Shown in pieces: positions 47,085 through 58,468 of a stretch of 64,000 nucleotides of DNA. Within the stretch, counting starts at the first letter, position 1. The number at the start of each line of letters is the position of its first letter. Made by a program: the position numbers and the translations under genes. Source of the stretch: Hymenoscyphus infarciens (Eukaryota; Ascomycota; Leotiomycetes; Helotiales; Helotiaceae); contig LLCB01000167.1 of NCBI GenBank assembly GCA_001414345.1, forward strand, positions 1 through 64,000. Reading direction: 5' to 3'. The notes below the pieces were generated by a model. It worked only from the letters and a program-made list of their open reading frames with translations, made no database searches and had not been told where the DNA came from.

Positions 47085-47871
47085 AGGAGCACCAGGGGAT
47101 GCAGGAATTCGTGAATAGCGAATAGTTGCCTAACTCTCTACTACTCCTTCTATTGTTTATTTGAGACTCGATAAATCGATTCCGTTATCCTAAAAGGCTT
47201 AAATAATTAAGATTTTAATATGTTTATTATTCTAAAGGAGTAAGAACAATTGTGGAAGTGCAAGTACTTCGAGAATACCGTGGTTTTGTCAACTCTTAGA
47301 GCTTTTTTGACCTTTATCGGCCCTTTAGTAACTAAACTTAAGCCATACGCTAGCTGTCACTTTATCCTTTTTTTAGACTTTATTCTGTTCTTTACAAATA
47401 TAGTCTGTATCTACATGGGAATAACATGTAGATATAATATTAGGATCATGGAAGGTTCGGAAGAAAGGCCCAAGCCACCGACACGTGATCTAGCGTGGCT
47501 CAATCCCGTCGCACCTTCCTCTTTTGTCCCCCCCTCTTGAACAACCTCTCGCGACTAACAACAATACTCACCTCTTCTTCAAGCCAGTGGACAGCTTCAT
47601 AACAATTGAGATTTGGCGATATCTTCACTTTTACCGTTCCATCATTTCCATGAGCTTTTGGATCTCTATACTGGCTCTTCCAGGTTTGGAACAATAGCCT
47701 AATACTGTGCGGATGTGGACCCTTTCGATGTCGCTGAATGCAAGGCAAGTCCGCTCTACTTCTGGGGGATCACCACTTTTCAATCAAGATGAAAAGACAG
47801 TGGACATTCCGAAAACCAGGAGACAGAGTAATTTCAAGTACTTATACTCGTGGACGACAGCACGGTATAAA

Positions 47872-49817
47872 ATGGCATTCGCGGCTTCCATCATTGTTCT
47901 ATTGGCTGCCCTCACTTGGCATTGTCCTCTTTCGGTAGCTTTGCACTTCCCCTATCTCAAATACGAGTCTTCTTCAACTCTCTCTCAATATCCAAATCTC
48001 CTCGATGCTGGGGCGGAAGAGCTCGTTGCGGGACTGAACAATGGTAGCTGGACAAGTGTGGACTTGACTAGAGTTTGTAATTGCGTTTCCTTGAAAACTG
48101 ATGCTAACAAGTTGTAGGCTTACATTCTTCGGATCCATGACGTAAATCCAGCTCTCAATGCAATTACTGAACTGAACCCCGACGCGTTGTCTATAGCTGC
48201 AACACTTGATGTTGAGCGAGCCAATGGAACAGTTCGAAGCCTTTTACACGGAATCCCCATTTTGATCAAGAATAATATCGCCACCAAAGACTCGATGAAC
48301 AACACAGCTGGATGCTACTCATTGCTTGGGGCTAAGGTCCCTCGAGACTCTACTATTGCTGCAAAATTGCGAGCTGCCGGAATCATTATCTTGGGCAAAT
48401 CCAATATGTCCCAATGGGCAAACTTCAGATCTTTCAATTCGTCCAACGGCTGGTCATCGCATGGAGGGCAAACCGCTGGTGCATATTACCCTGTAAGTAT
48501 TGCACCCTATCGGACTGACTCGTGAGTATAAACGCTAAATTTCTTTTGAGAACATGGACCCAAGTGGGAGCTCTTCCGGAAGCGGGGTCGCAAGTTCTCT
48601 CGGCCTTGCCTTTGCGTCTTTAGGCACGGAAACGAGCGGTAGTATCTTATCCCCTTCAAGTGTGAATAATATTGTGGGAATAAAACCAACGGTAGGCGAA
48701 CTCGTTCCACACATCCTTGTTTCTGTCTCAATCAATCTTCCAAACAATCAGCCAGGGCTTCCCCTTTTGAGGGACGTGCATTCACATACCTTGGTGCAGA
48801 AGCTAACTTTGCAATAGGTAGGGTTGACTTCTAGAAGCTTGGTCATATCTGTTAGTGAGCGTCAGGACACCATTGGTCCCATGGCAAGAACTGTTTCTGA
48901 TGCAGCTTTCATCCTCAATATCATCGCTGGGAAGGATGAGAGTGACAATTATACTTTGGCCCAACCTTTTGCTACACCCCCAGACTACACTCGCGCATTG
49001 AACTTCTCGAGCTTTCGCGGAGCCCGGATTGGAATAGTGAGGAATGCCTTACCTACGCCCAATCAGTCAAACCAACCTATACTCGCTGCCTTTGAGGACG
49101 CTGTCGGGGTTATGAAGAAAGCAGGAGCAATTCTGGCCAACGCAACATTTTCATCTTACGACGATTGGGCTAATGATAACAACTCACATTTATTCAAGGT
49201 TGCTGGTGCTGACTTTCTTTCTGGCCTTCCGAAATATCTCTCCGAACTCGCCCTCAACCCAAATAATATCAAGAATCTCGCCGACCAAGCCAACTACACT
49301 CACAATACTCCTATAGAAGAGTATCCACAAAGAGATACTGGAATTTGGGATGCGGTCTTGTCGGGTTTCAACAACACAAGCCCTGAATTTTGGGAAGCTT
49401 ATCAAACAACATTTTTTTGGGGCAATGAAGGGGGAGTAATTGGTGCTCTCAAGGCCGGGAATTTCGATGCTTTAATTCTCCCCACCGACTATGCTTGGTA
49501 TCTTCCGGCTTTTGGTGGACTTCCCGTAGTGACTGTTCCAATGGGGTTCTATCCCAAAAATATTACTGTTGAGAGGTCGCAGCCTTGGGGCTTGGTCGGC
49601 GTCGCTCCAAATATCCCGTAAGTCATTTTCTCTTTCATTCAAGAACTCGGTTAACACATTTAGATTTGGTCTTTCATTCATGGGCCCAAAATGGTCAGAA
49701 GAGCTTTTGATCGGACTCGCATATGCCTATGAACAACGTACTCATACACGTGAAAAGGTTCAGCCATACTTGGTGCCAAAGCATCAACTTAGGGATGTTG
49801 TTTCAAAGCGGAACTGA
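47872..49817 (+). CDS. Secreted amidase of the amidase-signature family
   Basis: Five exons, 47872-48072, 48118-48492, 48551-48691, 48818-49617 and 49664-49817, give 556 residues. The junctions restore family motifs in frame, and three introns carry a CTAAC or TTAAC branch point just before the acceptor. The start at 47872 supplies a hydrophobic signal peptide of about 20-25 residues, so the enzyme is predicted to be secreted. The Ser-cisSer-Lys triad is visible: Lys118 in GIPILIKNN, the Gly/Ser loop GSSSGSG at 198-204 with the cis-Ser, and the nucleophile Ser223 in GTETSGSI. DPSGSSSGSG is formed just after intron 2, and IKPTVGLTSR across intron 3. Several NXS/T sites fit an extracellular glycoprotein. 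It hydrolyses amide bonds; the substrate is unknown. The frame is intact. Confidence 0.92.
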
Positions 49818-51485
49818 GGCTCGGCATTTTCCTGCAATTTGTGTTTTTCCTCTTCGCCCGTGGCTGGAAACTGAAATGGAGAACCTGGGAATGACTAAAT
49901 ATATCAAACCACAAACTCCAGGACGCATTGTTTCTACGTGAAACGCTACATTTCACTGAAGGCAGCAAATTTGCCTTGCAGTCTATATCCACTACCGCTA
50001 AGTTATTCATACATGTTGAGCAAGTTTATCACACCGCCAGGTACACCGCCAGACTCCTTCTATCTTTTGTCTTACAGAGTTACATATGATAGGTCGGGGA
50101 GTATACTGTGCCGTAGAAATCGGTCGTCATTTATGACCGATATGGATCGGCTGCACAACCGCAAGGTATACGATCGGGAAACGGTAGGACAGTCGAATCC
50201 TTTTCGCGATCTTCCTTTACAGCTTCTATTTCAGGTAGTTCATGCGGGAGTACTTATCTTGGCAGCACGCATTTTTCCCTTTTACTGCCTTCCAAATATG
50301 AGACGAGGCAGCCGAATCCTACTGCAATTTACCCTCTTCGTAAAACTACGGCATTGATTTGGGGAGTCTGATCGTTGTCGGTCTTGAAACTCTTCCGAGT
50401 CCATTAGGAGAAGGAGCTTATTCATTCAAAACCGGCCGGGCATAAGGCGGATTCTGGAAGTTGCAAAATCAACAGGCTGAATTATCATAAGCATGCCACT
50501 TCGTTTGCAATTCTTTCGTGCGGGGTTGGTTGCACAAATGTGGTGCAGATGCAGATGCTCACCCCAGTTCAACTTTCCTCCATAGCCCGATATTTATGAC
50601 GAACTCCAAAACCATCGCATTTCAAGTTTGAAAAACCGCTACAAGAAGCCAACATCCCCTCACCATCAGCTCATCCTTTATTGTACTTCAATCGCGCCAA
50701 TTAACACCCAATCCAGGATTAAGAGCAACAACTCGAAGGAAAAACTTGGGTTAGGCGAAGAAGGCAACAGCGTTGCTCCCGTCACAACTAGCCCGTTTCG
50801 GTCACCGTCGGATTATATAACCTTTTCAAGAGGTTGGCAGCACTTCCAAAAAGACGGATCACAGTAATAACATCCCGATTTGTGGTATGATTCCAATCTA
50901 TCTAAACTCAAAGGCTCTTATCGCAAGAATTTAGTAAGCGATTGGCTACAATTCCGCAAAACCCAAGGCTGCCATTTGATGCACTTTCGTTTGCTCTGGG
51001 TCACCAAATCCAAGAGCTCTTGGAGCTTCTGCAGTACCCCGCTATCCCACGTGGTGGGTGCGTTCCGGCTTCAAGCACGCCTTCCCCCACCTATCAGTCC
51101 CAACGAGTGACATCGACATCTTTTAAAACACGTCAAGATGTTCACGTTTTATTTCTTTTGTTAGTTCTCTACGATGTTTCCGAGTGTCTTCGCGGCGTGT
51201 CATTTTTCCAAGCTTATCTTCAAATAATTTCTTTGTGGCTTTCAGCCTGTTTTTCACTAGTGGTGTTGTGGAAGTCACTTTAATTGGCAACACCGGATAA
51301 GTCGGTTGAACTCATCTGGTGATCAAGAATTCGAAGCCTTTGTGGTACCTTCGAGTTCTAGAACCATATTGAGGTTGTTTTGGAAGACAGAGGCATATAA
51401 TACTTGCAGCAAGGTGTTCTCAACCTCTAGTCGGTCGGGTTCGCTTATAGGGTTCGTTGGCCGTCTGGTTTATTTTGCTAGTTTA
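49818..51485. other. Intergenic region downstream of the amidase
   Basis: Short ORFs only, with no domain and no splice chain that I can support. The composition is ordinary until the MITE begins at 51486. Confidence 0.5.
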
Positions 51486-51926
51486 GAGCCTGTTTGGCTC
51501 GAACATATTAGTCCTTTTTTAAATATATGTACTCTCAAAAATGACAAGGTAATATATAATATATATATATATATATTATGATGTATACTAACGTTTAGCT
51601 AGTATATATTATAGTATATACTTTTGCTTACACTTTCTTTAACTATATACGTTAAGATTAAAATTAAATAATATACTTTTTTAATATCTTAACTCTTAAC
51701 TTTTATATATATATACCTCTTTTCTCTCCTATACTACTCTTACTAATATAACTACTAAAGTTAACGAAATTTACACTGAACTATATAGCTTACGAGCTAA
51801 ATAATATAGAATATATTTAAGGTTAAACTCATAATATAAATAGATATATATAAGTACCTTTTAACCCTGTACTCGTGCACAAATCTCATATATCTAAATT
51901 AAATTATATGCGTGTCAAACAGGCTC
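51486..51926. mobile_element. PIF/Harbinger-like MITE with TTA duplication
   Basis: GAGCCTGTTTGGCTCG at 51486-51501 matches, inverted, 51911-51926 at 14 of 16 positions (the first 11 are identical). TTA flanks both ends at 51483-51485 and 51927-51929. The TIR and 3-bp TTA duplication are those of Harbinger/Tourist elements. The 441-base interior is A+T-rich with TA dinucleotide runs near 51551-51575 and has no transposase, so it is non-autonomous and probably RIP-affected. Confidence 0.8.
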
Positions 51927-52118
51927 TTATTTGGCCGTCGCTCTCCGTATAAGGCTGGATGGAGATTAGCATCTGCAGCCTTTCGGTGAAGTTGATTGGT
52001 GCTGAGTCAGTTTGGATCGAGGCCTTGAGATCGCAAACTTCGTTTCAGTGGTGACGACGAATCAAGATGATGCGTGGGCATGACTGATGTCTGAGATGCC
52101 CACTTTGCCTTTCAACAG

Positions 52119-52793
52119 GCAGAAAAAGTAGTCTTCAGCCGCACGAAAGCAGGTGTCTCCAACTGTGACTTCATCGGTCCTCACTGGGACTTACAAATTT
52201 CGGATGGCAACACAATCAGATTTGAGATTAGGGCTGTCATAAAGTGTGGTGGAACTTCTCCATAGTCCATACCGACAGGAGATAGTCATCATGCAGCAGA
52301 AGTATCTTTCAATCAGCTGGTCTTCTGTATGTTGGCCGTAAGTAAGGCGATTCAAGAGTTGAATTGATATCGTAAGATTATCTGCCTATATAGGTACTCT
52401 CAATGTCAACATCGCTGACTGTATTCGTGCTGGATCTTACAAACTATTTGCCAATGCTGTGCTATTACTGAGCACACTTCCAAACTTGGGGGCTACCAAA
52501 GAAGAGAGACATGCGGTAAGACAACGTATGTAGTAACGTTCTATAATGATCTATAGGTTCGTTATCTCGATAAGCAAGTCAGATTGGGGCATGAACTACT
52601 CACGACATGTAAATTGGTGGGCCTATGGGCAACCACTCATGTACCCCACCCGCTCTCACCGGCCAAATTTGGGAAGCTTACTTTTGTTGACCTTTGGCTG
52701 TGTATATGTATAATCGGTGTAGCACGTCATATTCTACTTCTCTCCCATGAACGGAGTTTAGAGACATACATTTCCGAATTTCCGGAAAATTGA
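52119..52793 (+). pseudogene. 3' part of an unidentified spliced gene or gene remnant
   Basis: Protein-like readings are joined by recognisable introns. One open stretch runs from a CAG acceptor at 52118 (AEKVVFSRTKAGVSNCDF onward) to a stop at 52263-52265. Another runs from a TATAG acceptor at 52393 (LNVNIADCIRAGSYKLFANA onward) to 52515. A 41-base intron follows (52516-52556), then the last exon from 52557 to TGA at 52791-52793, starting VRYLDKQVRLGHELL. The link between the first two stretches is unclear and no start exon is found, so either the gene model is incomplete or the gene is broken. I do not recognise the family. Confidence 0.4.
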
Positions 52794-53149
52794 CATTATA
52801 ATCTGTATTTGGAAACCAAGAGCCTTCATAGCAATAGTTCATGACTCTACTAATGCCTTTAACACACCAATCATCTCCTAGCCCCCCCCCCTTCAAAATA
52901 TTGTTTGTGGCTTAATAACAACTGTTACAAATGTAGCTGTTATCATCGGCTAAAATCTCCGTATGTTTGGAGCCCATTCCAGATGTGCGAAAGGCTGGTT
53001 GGGATAACAGCCTTGGGTTGGTAAATGAGAGTATTTCTCCGATCATTTATCCCAAGCATTGCTTGGGTCGATAGTGGAGTGATTAATATACATGGTTGAA
53101 CTATTTGAGAGCTGAAGCGCTATTTCTCCAGTATCTGAGAATATGCAAC
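52794..53149. other. Intergenic region, nothing recognised
   Basis: No coding region, RNA gene or repeat is evident apart from a run of 9 C near 52881-52889. Confidence 0.5.
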
Positions 53150-53411
53150 TCATATAAAGTTTCTGGAAGTCCATATCCTCGAAGAGTTTAAGGTGCGGCT
53201 CAACTCTTCCGAATTACTCGGATTTCTTATAGCATCCCAAAAATAGCCATGGTATTCTCGGCTTGCTGACATTTTTTTCCCAAACTTGTTCCAAAATTTC
53301 CGTTGTCGGCGCTGAGTTGGCAAGGATTTCAAATATGAGGAGGCCGTAAGATTTACCATCATCTTCCTTTTCAAACGCCAGTTTTGGATTGATAGGGCGT
53401 CCCGTATATAC
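53150..53411 (-). pseudogene. C-terminal fragment of the gene split by the TIR element
   Basis: This minus-strand sequence continues the gene whose other part lies at 61952-62950. Two frames are open. One begins VYTGRPINPKLAFEKED and ends CYKKSE at a stop at 53214-53216. The other reads RDALSIQNW onward to a stop at 53150. Removing the insertion together with one copy of the putative 8-bp duplication connects the upstream frame to the second reading, whereas the first looks more like a folded protein. The true junction, and whether a further frameshift exists, is unresolved. The family is not recognised. Confidence 0.5.
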
Positions 53412-53563
53412 CAAAAGTCAGAAACAACGACTAAATTGCAAATCATAAATTATAAATTGTAAATCGCAAATTATAAAGCTTAGATTTCTAAGTATATAGC
53501 CCTTTAGAGCTAAATCGTAAATTATAAATCGTAAATCAATAAACGTAGATTTTTTAAAGGCTA
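53412..53563 (+). repeat. Left terminal inverted repeat of the TIR element
   Basis: This pairs with 61802-61951. It contains several AAATTAT/AAATCGT-type 7-mers and the shared marker TAGATTTCTAAGTATATAGC. Confidence 0.8.
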
Positions 53564-53944
53564 AATTATAAATTATAAATTATAAATTATAAAAGTTATA
53601 TAATTAATAAATAATTATAAAAGGTATTAAATATTAAATTAAAATATATTAAAGTAAGAGATATATATATATAATATAAAAAGACTATATAAATCGACTT
53701 TTATTACTATAATAAGTTCCTAAATTATATCTTAAAACTAGGCCTTTTTTAAACTAATTACTCTAGATTACTTAATATTAAAGTAATTAACTTACTTTAA
53801 AAGCTTAAATAATCTTAATTTAAGATTATTTAAATACTTTTAACTACTTTTCTTAATTATATACTAATTTCCTAATTAGGGTTAGTACTATTTATTTTAT
53901 AAGCTAAAAAGTATACTTACTTTATATACTAACCCTCTTATATT

Positions 53945-54350
53945 ACTCCTTCTTTTAAATACTATATACTACTCTCTATTATTCCTTTTTTTAAAAGTAT
54001 TATTCTACTACTATATATACTCCCTCTCCTCTCTTAAATTTAAGTACTAATAATAATAGAAGAAGGAAGAGGATAATCTCTAGTAGTAGCTCTAAGTATC
54101 TATTAAAGTATAATATTCTTAGTAGTAGAACCTCTTAAGATAAATTAAATTAGTTACTTCTTTTTTTAAATACTACTCTATATTATTCCTTCTTTTAAAA
54201 GTACTATCTTACTACTATATATACTCCTTCTCCTCTCTTAAATTTAAGTACTAATAATAATAGAAGAAGGAAGAGGATAATCTTTAGTAGTAGCTCTAAG
54301 TATCTATTAAAGTATAATATTCTTAGTAGTAGTATTATAGTATAATAATC
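53945..54350. repeat. Tandem duplication with a 204-base period
   Basis: Two copies lie head to tail; the shared CTCCTCTCTTAAATTT occurs at 54026 and 54230, exactly 204 bases apart. Long stretches around it, such as AGAAGAAGGAAGAGGATAAT, are identical. The copies are more alike than RIP-diverged repeats usually are, so the duplication may be recent. Confidence 0.8.
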
Positions 54351-54850
54351 TTAGAATTTTAAGTATAGTAAGAAGTATAAAAAGAGCGATTTTAAGTATA
54401 TAATAAGAGCCTAAATATATTATATTAGTTTATTAATTTAGAGCTATATAAGGTATTTATAAAGAAGTTATACTAAAAGAAAGTCTTTACTTAAGAGATA
54501 TATAATATTCTTAAAAGTAAGTATAATATTAACGTTTCTAATACTACTCTTAAGCTCTAAATTAATATAGAGTAGAACCTTTACTAGTATAAAAAAAGTA
54601 AGACTACTTCTATCTTATATATATAAGTAATATATCTCTTTAAAGATATAGGATTATCTAATTTAAGTATAATATATATATTAAATTATAAGAGCTTTAT
54701 AATTAAGCCTTAGAGGCTCTAAAGGTTATAATTTAAGATAGGCCTTTAATATTAAAAGTTTCTTATATAAGAAGAGCGTAAAGAGCTAAAGGCTATTCTT
54801 TAGTATAAGATCTACGAATATAGCTACTTTAGTACTATAAGGAGCTTTAA

Positions 54851-55011
54851 TATAATAACAAGGTAGGAGTAGAGTAGAGAAGTAGTCTATTCGTAGTTAT
54901 TAACACGAAAACTAAAGATAAAGAGCGAAAACAGCTCTGAATAATACTAATATATAGGATTCTGCTAGGTAGTGAGGAGTTACGTAATAGGTCTAGTCTG
55001 AAACCGTTATA
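54851..55011. repeat. Left LTR of the TRIM-like element
   Basis: It is 161 bases. The outer start keeps AACAAGGTAGGAG, whereas the inner end is mutated (GAGTTACGTAATAGG against GAGTCACGTGACAGG in the partner). Confidence 0.8.
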
Positions 55012-55589
55012 TTTCCCCCTCTTTAGTAGAGCTTACTCTCGAACTCTATACCTATGTACTTATCTATCTATATATCTACTAGTCCTAGCCTATACCCTTG
55101 CCCTTCCTTCTACTAAGGTAGCTATGAGATACTAGCTCTATATAAGTAGTAAGATACTAGCTATACGCTGAGTTGCCTAAAACCCTCTATATTCGCTCTT
55201 TAATACTAATCTATATAATCTACTAAGTGACTAGTATATACTTCTATGATTTTGTCGATTTCTAAAGTATAGGCTTTAAGAGCTTTTGAAATATTAGCTT
55301 TCGTAATATTAGGAGAAAGAGGAGGAGAAGGCTTCAAGAGTTGTTGAAAAATAATATAGCTAAAAGTAAGAAGGTCTACTTAAAAGGCTACTCTCGTTAG
55401 AGCGTAGAGAGGCTCCTTATTAGTAGAAGGCTTAGATTAACTGATAATAAGCTAGATAAGCTATCTTATCGAAGCATCGATTATATAAGCGTATTAATAT
55501 TTCTTTTTAATAAAAGAGCTAAAGTTATATACTTAGTATATAATATCAAAGTCTATTATTAGAGCAGTTAGATACTAGCTATTTAAAGA

Positions 55590-55735
55590 GAGAGAGAGAG
55601 AGGATCTAAAGATACTAAAGAGGGGTTCGTAGACGCTAGAGAGAGAGGATCCGAAGATACTAGAGAGAAGGGATCTGAAGATACTAGAGAGAGGTCAGAT
55701 ACTAGAAGGAGAGGATCTAAAGCTAGAAGAGGGTC
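55590..55735. repeat. Purine-rich tandem repeats inside the TRIM-like element
   Basis: Units around GAGAGGATCTAAAGATACTA recur four to five times with a period of roughly 25-40 bases. They are noncoding in appearance. Confidence 0.65.
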
Positions 55736-56000
55736 TTAAGCTAGGTGTTAATTCGAGAGTCGCTAGTAAGAGATCTAGGAAGCCGTTTAAAGAGGTTTAG
55801 TACTATAAAGAGGACCGAAGCCGTAGAGTCGTAGAGTATATATATAGTTATCTAGAAGCTATTCAAAAAGAGAGTTCTGAAGTATATATATAGGTATCTA
55901 AGAGCTATTCAAAAAAAAAGAGAGTTATAGAGTTAGTAGTAGAGAGGCTAGAATAGAAGTAAGGTTAAGAGCCTAATAAGAAGAGTAACCTTTAGTTTAA

Positions 56001-56161
56001 TATAATAATAAGATAAGAGTAGAGTAGAGAAGTAGTCTATTCGTAGTTATTAATACGAAAACTAAAGATAAAGAGCGAAAATAGCTCTAAACGATGCTAA
56101 TATACAGGATTCTGCCAGGCGGTGAGGAGTCACGTGACAGGTCTGGTCTGAAACCGTCACA
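56001..56161. repeat. Right LTR of the TRIM-like element
   Basis: It is 161 bases. The outer end keeps many C and G (GCCAGGCGGTGAGGAGTCAC), whereas its inner start is the mutated one. Confidence 0.8.
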
Positions 56162-58204
56162 CTTTAGTCTTAGGTTTCTCTATACGTATCTTAATACTTA
56201 TAGTATTAATAGAGATAGAGATAAAAGATAGAGCTAGAATAAGATTTAAAAGATACTATTAAAAGTTAATAAGAAAAAGTATAATTATAGGTTATAAGAG
56301 ATTAAGAATACTTATAGTAAATATATTATACTAAGGTCTAATTTTATATAAAGTATTAATAGATATTATAAATTAAGGTTCGTTAGTATTAAGATATATA
56401 CTAGTATTAATACTTATACTCGATTTCTCTTTTAAAGCTATTATAGTATCTTAAATAATATAGTAGTATCTACTCTATAGTAATATAGTAATACTATAAG
56501 TAGCCTTAGAAAGATACTATACTATATATAATTAGATTAAGAATTAGAATCTCTAATAGTAGTAAACACTTACTATATACTTTATTAATAATAAGCTATA
56601 GAAAGTAGTAGAAAGCTATACTAATTTTTAAACCTATATTAGTTTAGTACTTCTATAGCTAACTAACGTATTAAGGCTTAGTAGAGATAGCTTATAAAAG
56701 AGTTCTTAAATAAGTAGAAGATATACTTCTAGAATATCTATAAAAAGAGGTTATTTTCTAAAAAGAGTCTCTTTAATATAATCGTCATATTATATATATA
56801 TATTTCGATTATCTAGAAAGAGCTTTAAACGTTTATATATATATAGAATTGCTATTATATTTATACTAATACTAATTAAGAGTATAGAGTACTAGAAGTG
56901 TTATAAACTAACTTTTACTATCTTAGAAGTAAAGAGTATCTAGTAGAGAATTATAGTATTAAGGTACTTACTAAGAAGCTTACTAAGCTTTAGGAATTAT
57001 ATAAAGATTAGGATATTAATATATATTTATCTTAGGCGACTTTAGAGTAGTATAAAATAAAATTATTAATATATAGATATATACTACTAATTAATAAGAT
57101 AATATATACTAAAGAGAGAGAAACTTATACTATAGTGTACTTAGATTTAAGAGTAGAATTATTAGTATATATCTAAGAGAGTAATTTAGTAGGATTAGGC
57201 CTTTTAAGTAAGCTAGAAGGAGTATATAAGTAGAAGCTATACCTTAAAGTAGCTTAAGAATTAAAAGAAGCTAGAAAGGTTAATTAAGATAAATTTAACA
57301 TATACTTTAGTAATAAAGATAGAAGTAATTAAGTAATAAACATAGTACTAGATTATCTATATAATAGTAACTTCTTAGATAAGGAATTAGAAGAGTTAGA
57401 TAATAAATTAAATAAGGATTTAAAAGAGTATATAACTAATAAGTATACTTTATTAGTTAAAGATAATTTAAAAGAAGATTTAGAGATAGATATTAATAAA
57501 TAAATTTATATTTAATTAATCTACTCTAAAAGCTACTAATTTATCCTTAAGATTAGGCCTTTTTCTTTATAGAGCCCTTCTACTAATAGATAGTATTAAA
57601 CGTTGTTATTATAATAAAAGGCCTTAATAATTCTAATTCTAGATTATCTATTAAAAAATAGTCTCTTAAGTCTATTTAAAGAGTAAGGTTTTAAATTCTT
57701 AATCCTCCTTCTCTCTATTAATAACCTTATACTTAATATATATTCTTAGCTATAGTAGTAACTCTAAGATTATAATATTATAATCTACTAACTAACTATA
57801 GACTCTATAGTAGTCTATAATTATAATTACCTACTAACTAAGATAAATAGAATATTAATAAAGAGTAATATAATAAAGGAAGTATATATTACTATCTATA
57901 AAAGATATAAAGGGTTAGCTAATAGTATTACTTTTACTATTTATAATTAATAAGTAAATAGATATACTAAACTAGGAATAAACTTATACTAAATATAAGC
58001 TAAGCTCTAAGCCTAAAATTTATATATTTTAAATATAAAAAAAAGCTTAATATAACTCTAAAAAGGAATAAATATATTTATCAACTTTTAATTAAAATTA
58101 AGAGTAATTTATATAAGATTATAAGTATAGTTATAAGTATGTAATTCTCTAAGTATCTAGAGAAGAGGATTTTAGTAAAGTAAACCTACTAACTACAACT
58201 ATTA

Positions 58205-58468
58205 GTACTAAGCCTAATTTATAAATTACTTACTACTACTAATAAAAGTTAGTAATCTTAAACTCTTAAATCTTTAAAAAATCGTAATATTATAGGTTCT
58301 ATATCTATTAAGTTCTAGTTAGCTTTATAAATATAAATAATACTATTCTATACTTAAATTAAAGGTAAAAGAATTAATTTAGAATATTATATTTTTAGGC
58401 TATTTTAAGTATATAAATTACTAACTTTTATTAGTAGTAGTAAATAATTTATAAATTAGACTTAGTAT
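58205..58468. mobile_element. 264-base MITE with TIRs of about 50 bp and TA duplication
   Basis: Starting GTACTAAGCCTAATTTATAA at 58205, about 50 bases match the reverse complement of the sequence ending at 58468, with three or so transitions. TA borders both ends (58203-58204 and 58469-58470), as for Tc1/mariner-type elements. The interior is A+T-rich with no frame. It is nested inside the TIR element. Confidence 0.78.

Larger units (their letters stand above)
37897..47871. other. About 10 kb without a supportable gene
   Basis: Only short, overlapping ORFs occur, the longest a 164-codon minus-strand frame at 45134-45628 with no domain. The base composition is ordinary, so this is not a RIP island. 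Small items seen are an 11-base tandem repeat TGACGACCGCT at 38095-38125, a CTTTT-type microsatellite near 43265-43310, an A+T-rich patch at 46770-47230 with a perfect hairpin at 47054-47084, and a loose duplication of a CACCAGGGGNTGCA motif (near 46731 and 47089). Long regulatory regions or noncoding transcripts are possible but not shown. Confidence 0.5.
54851..56161. mobile_element. Short LTR element without recognisable coding domains (TRIM-like), 1311 bases
   Basis: Two 161-base direct repeats (54851-55011 and 56001-56161) share an interior start AGAGTAGAGAAGTAGTCTAT and end CCGTCACA or its mutated form CCGTTATA. TG and CA termini are expected once RIP is allowed for. The outside bases CTTTAA (54845-54850) and CTTTAG (56162-56167) suggest a 5-6 bp duplication with one G/A change. 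The interior of about 990 bases has no gag or pol trace but contains purine tandem repeats at about 55590-55735 and a two-copy repeat at about 55835-55930. It is probably non-autonomous. Confidence 0.75.

Noticed and set aside
47500..47748. Minus-strand frame with a possible GTGAGT donor after HWLEEE
   Set aside because: No ATG start, no downstream exon found, and it lies in the amidase upstream region; possibly a fragment but unsupported.
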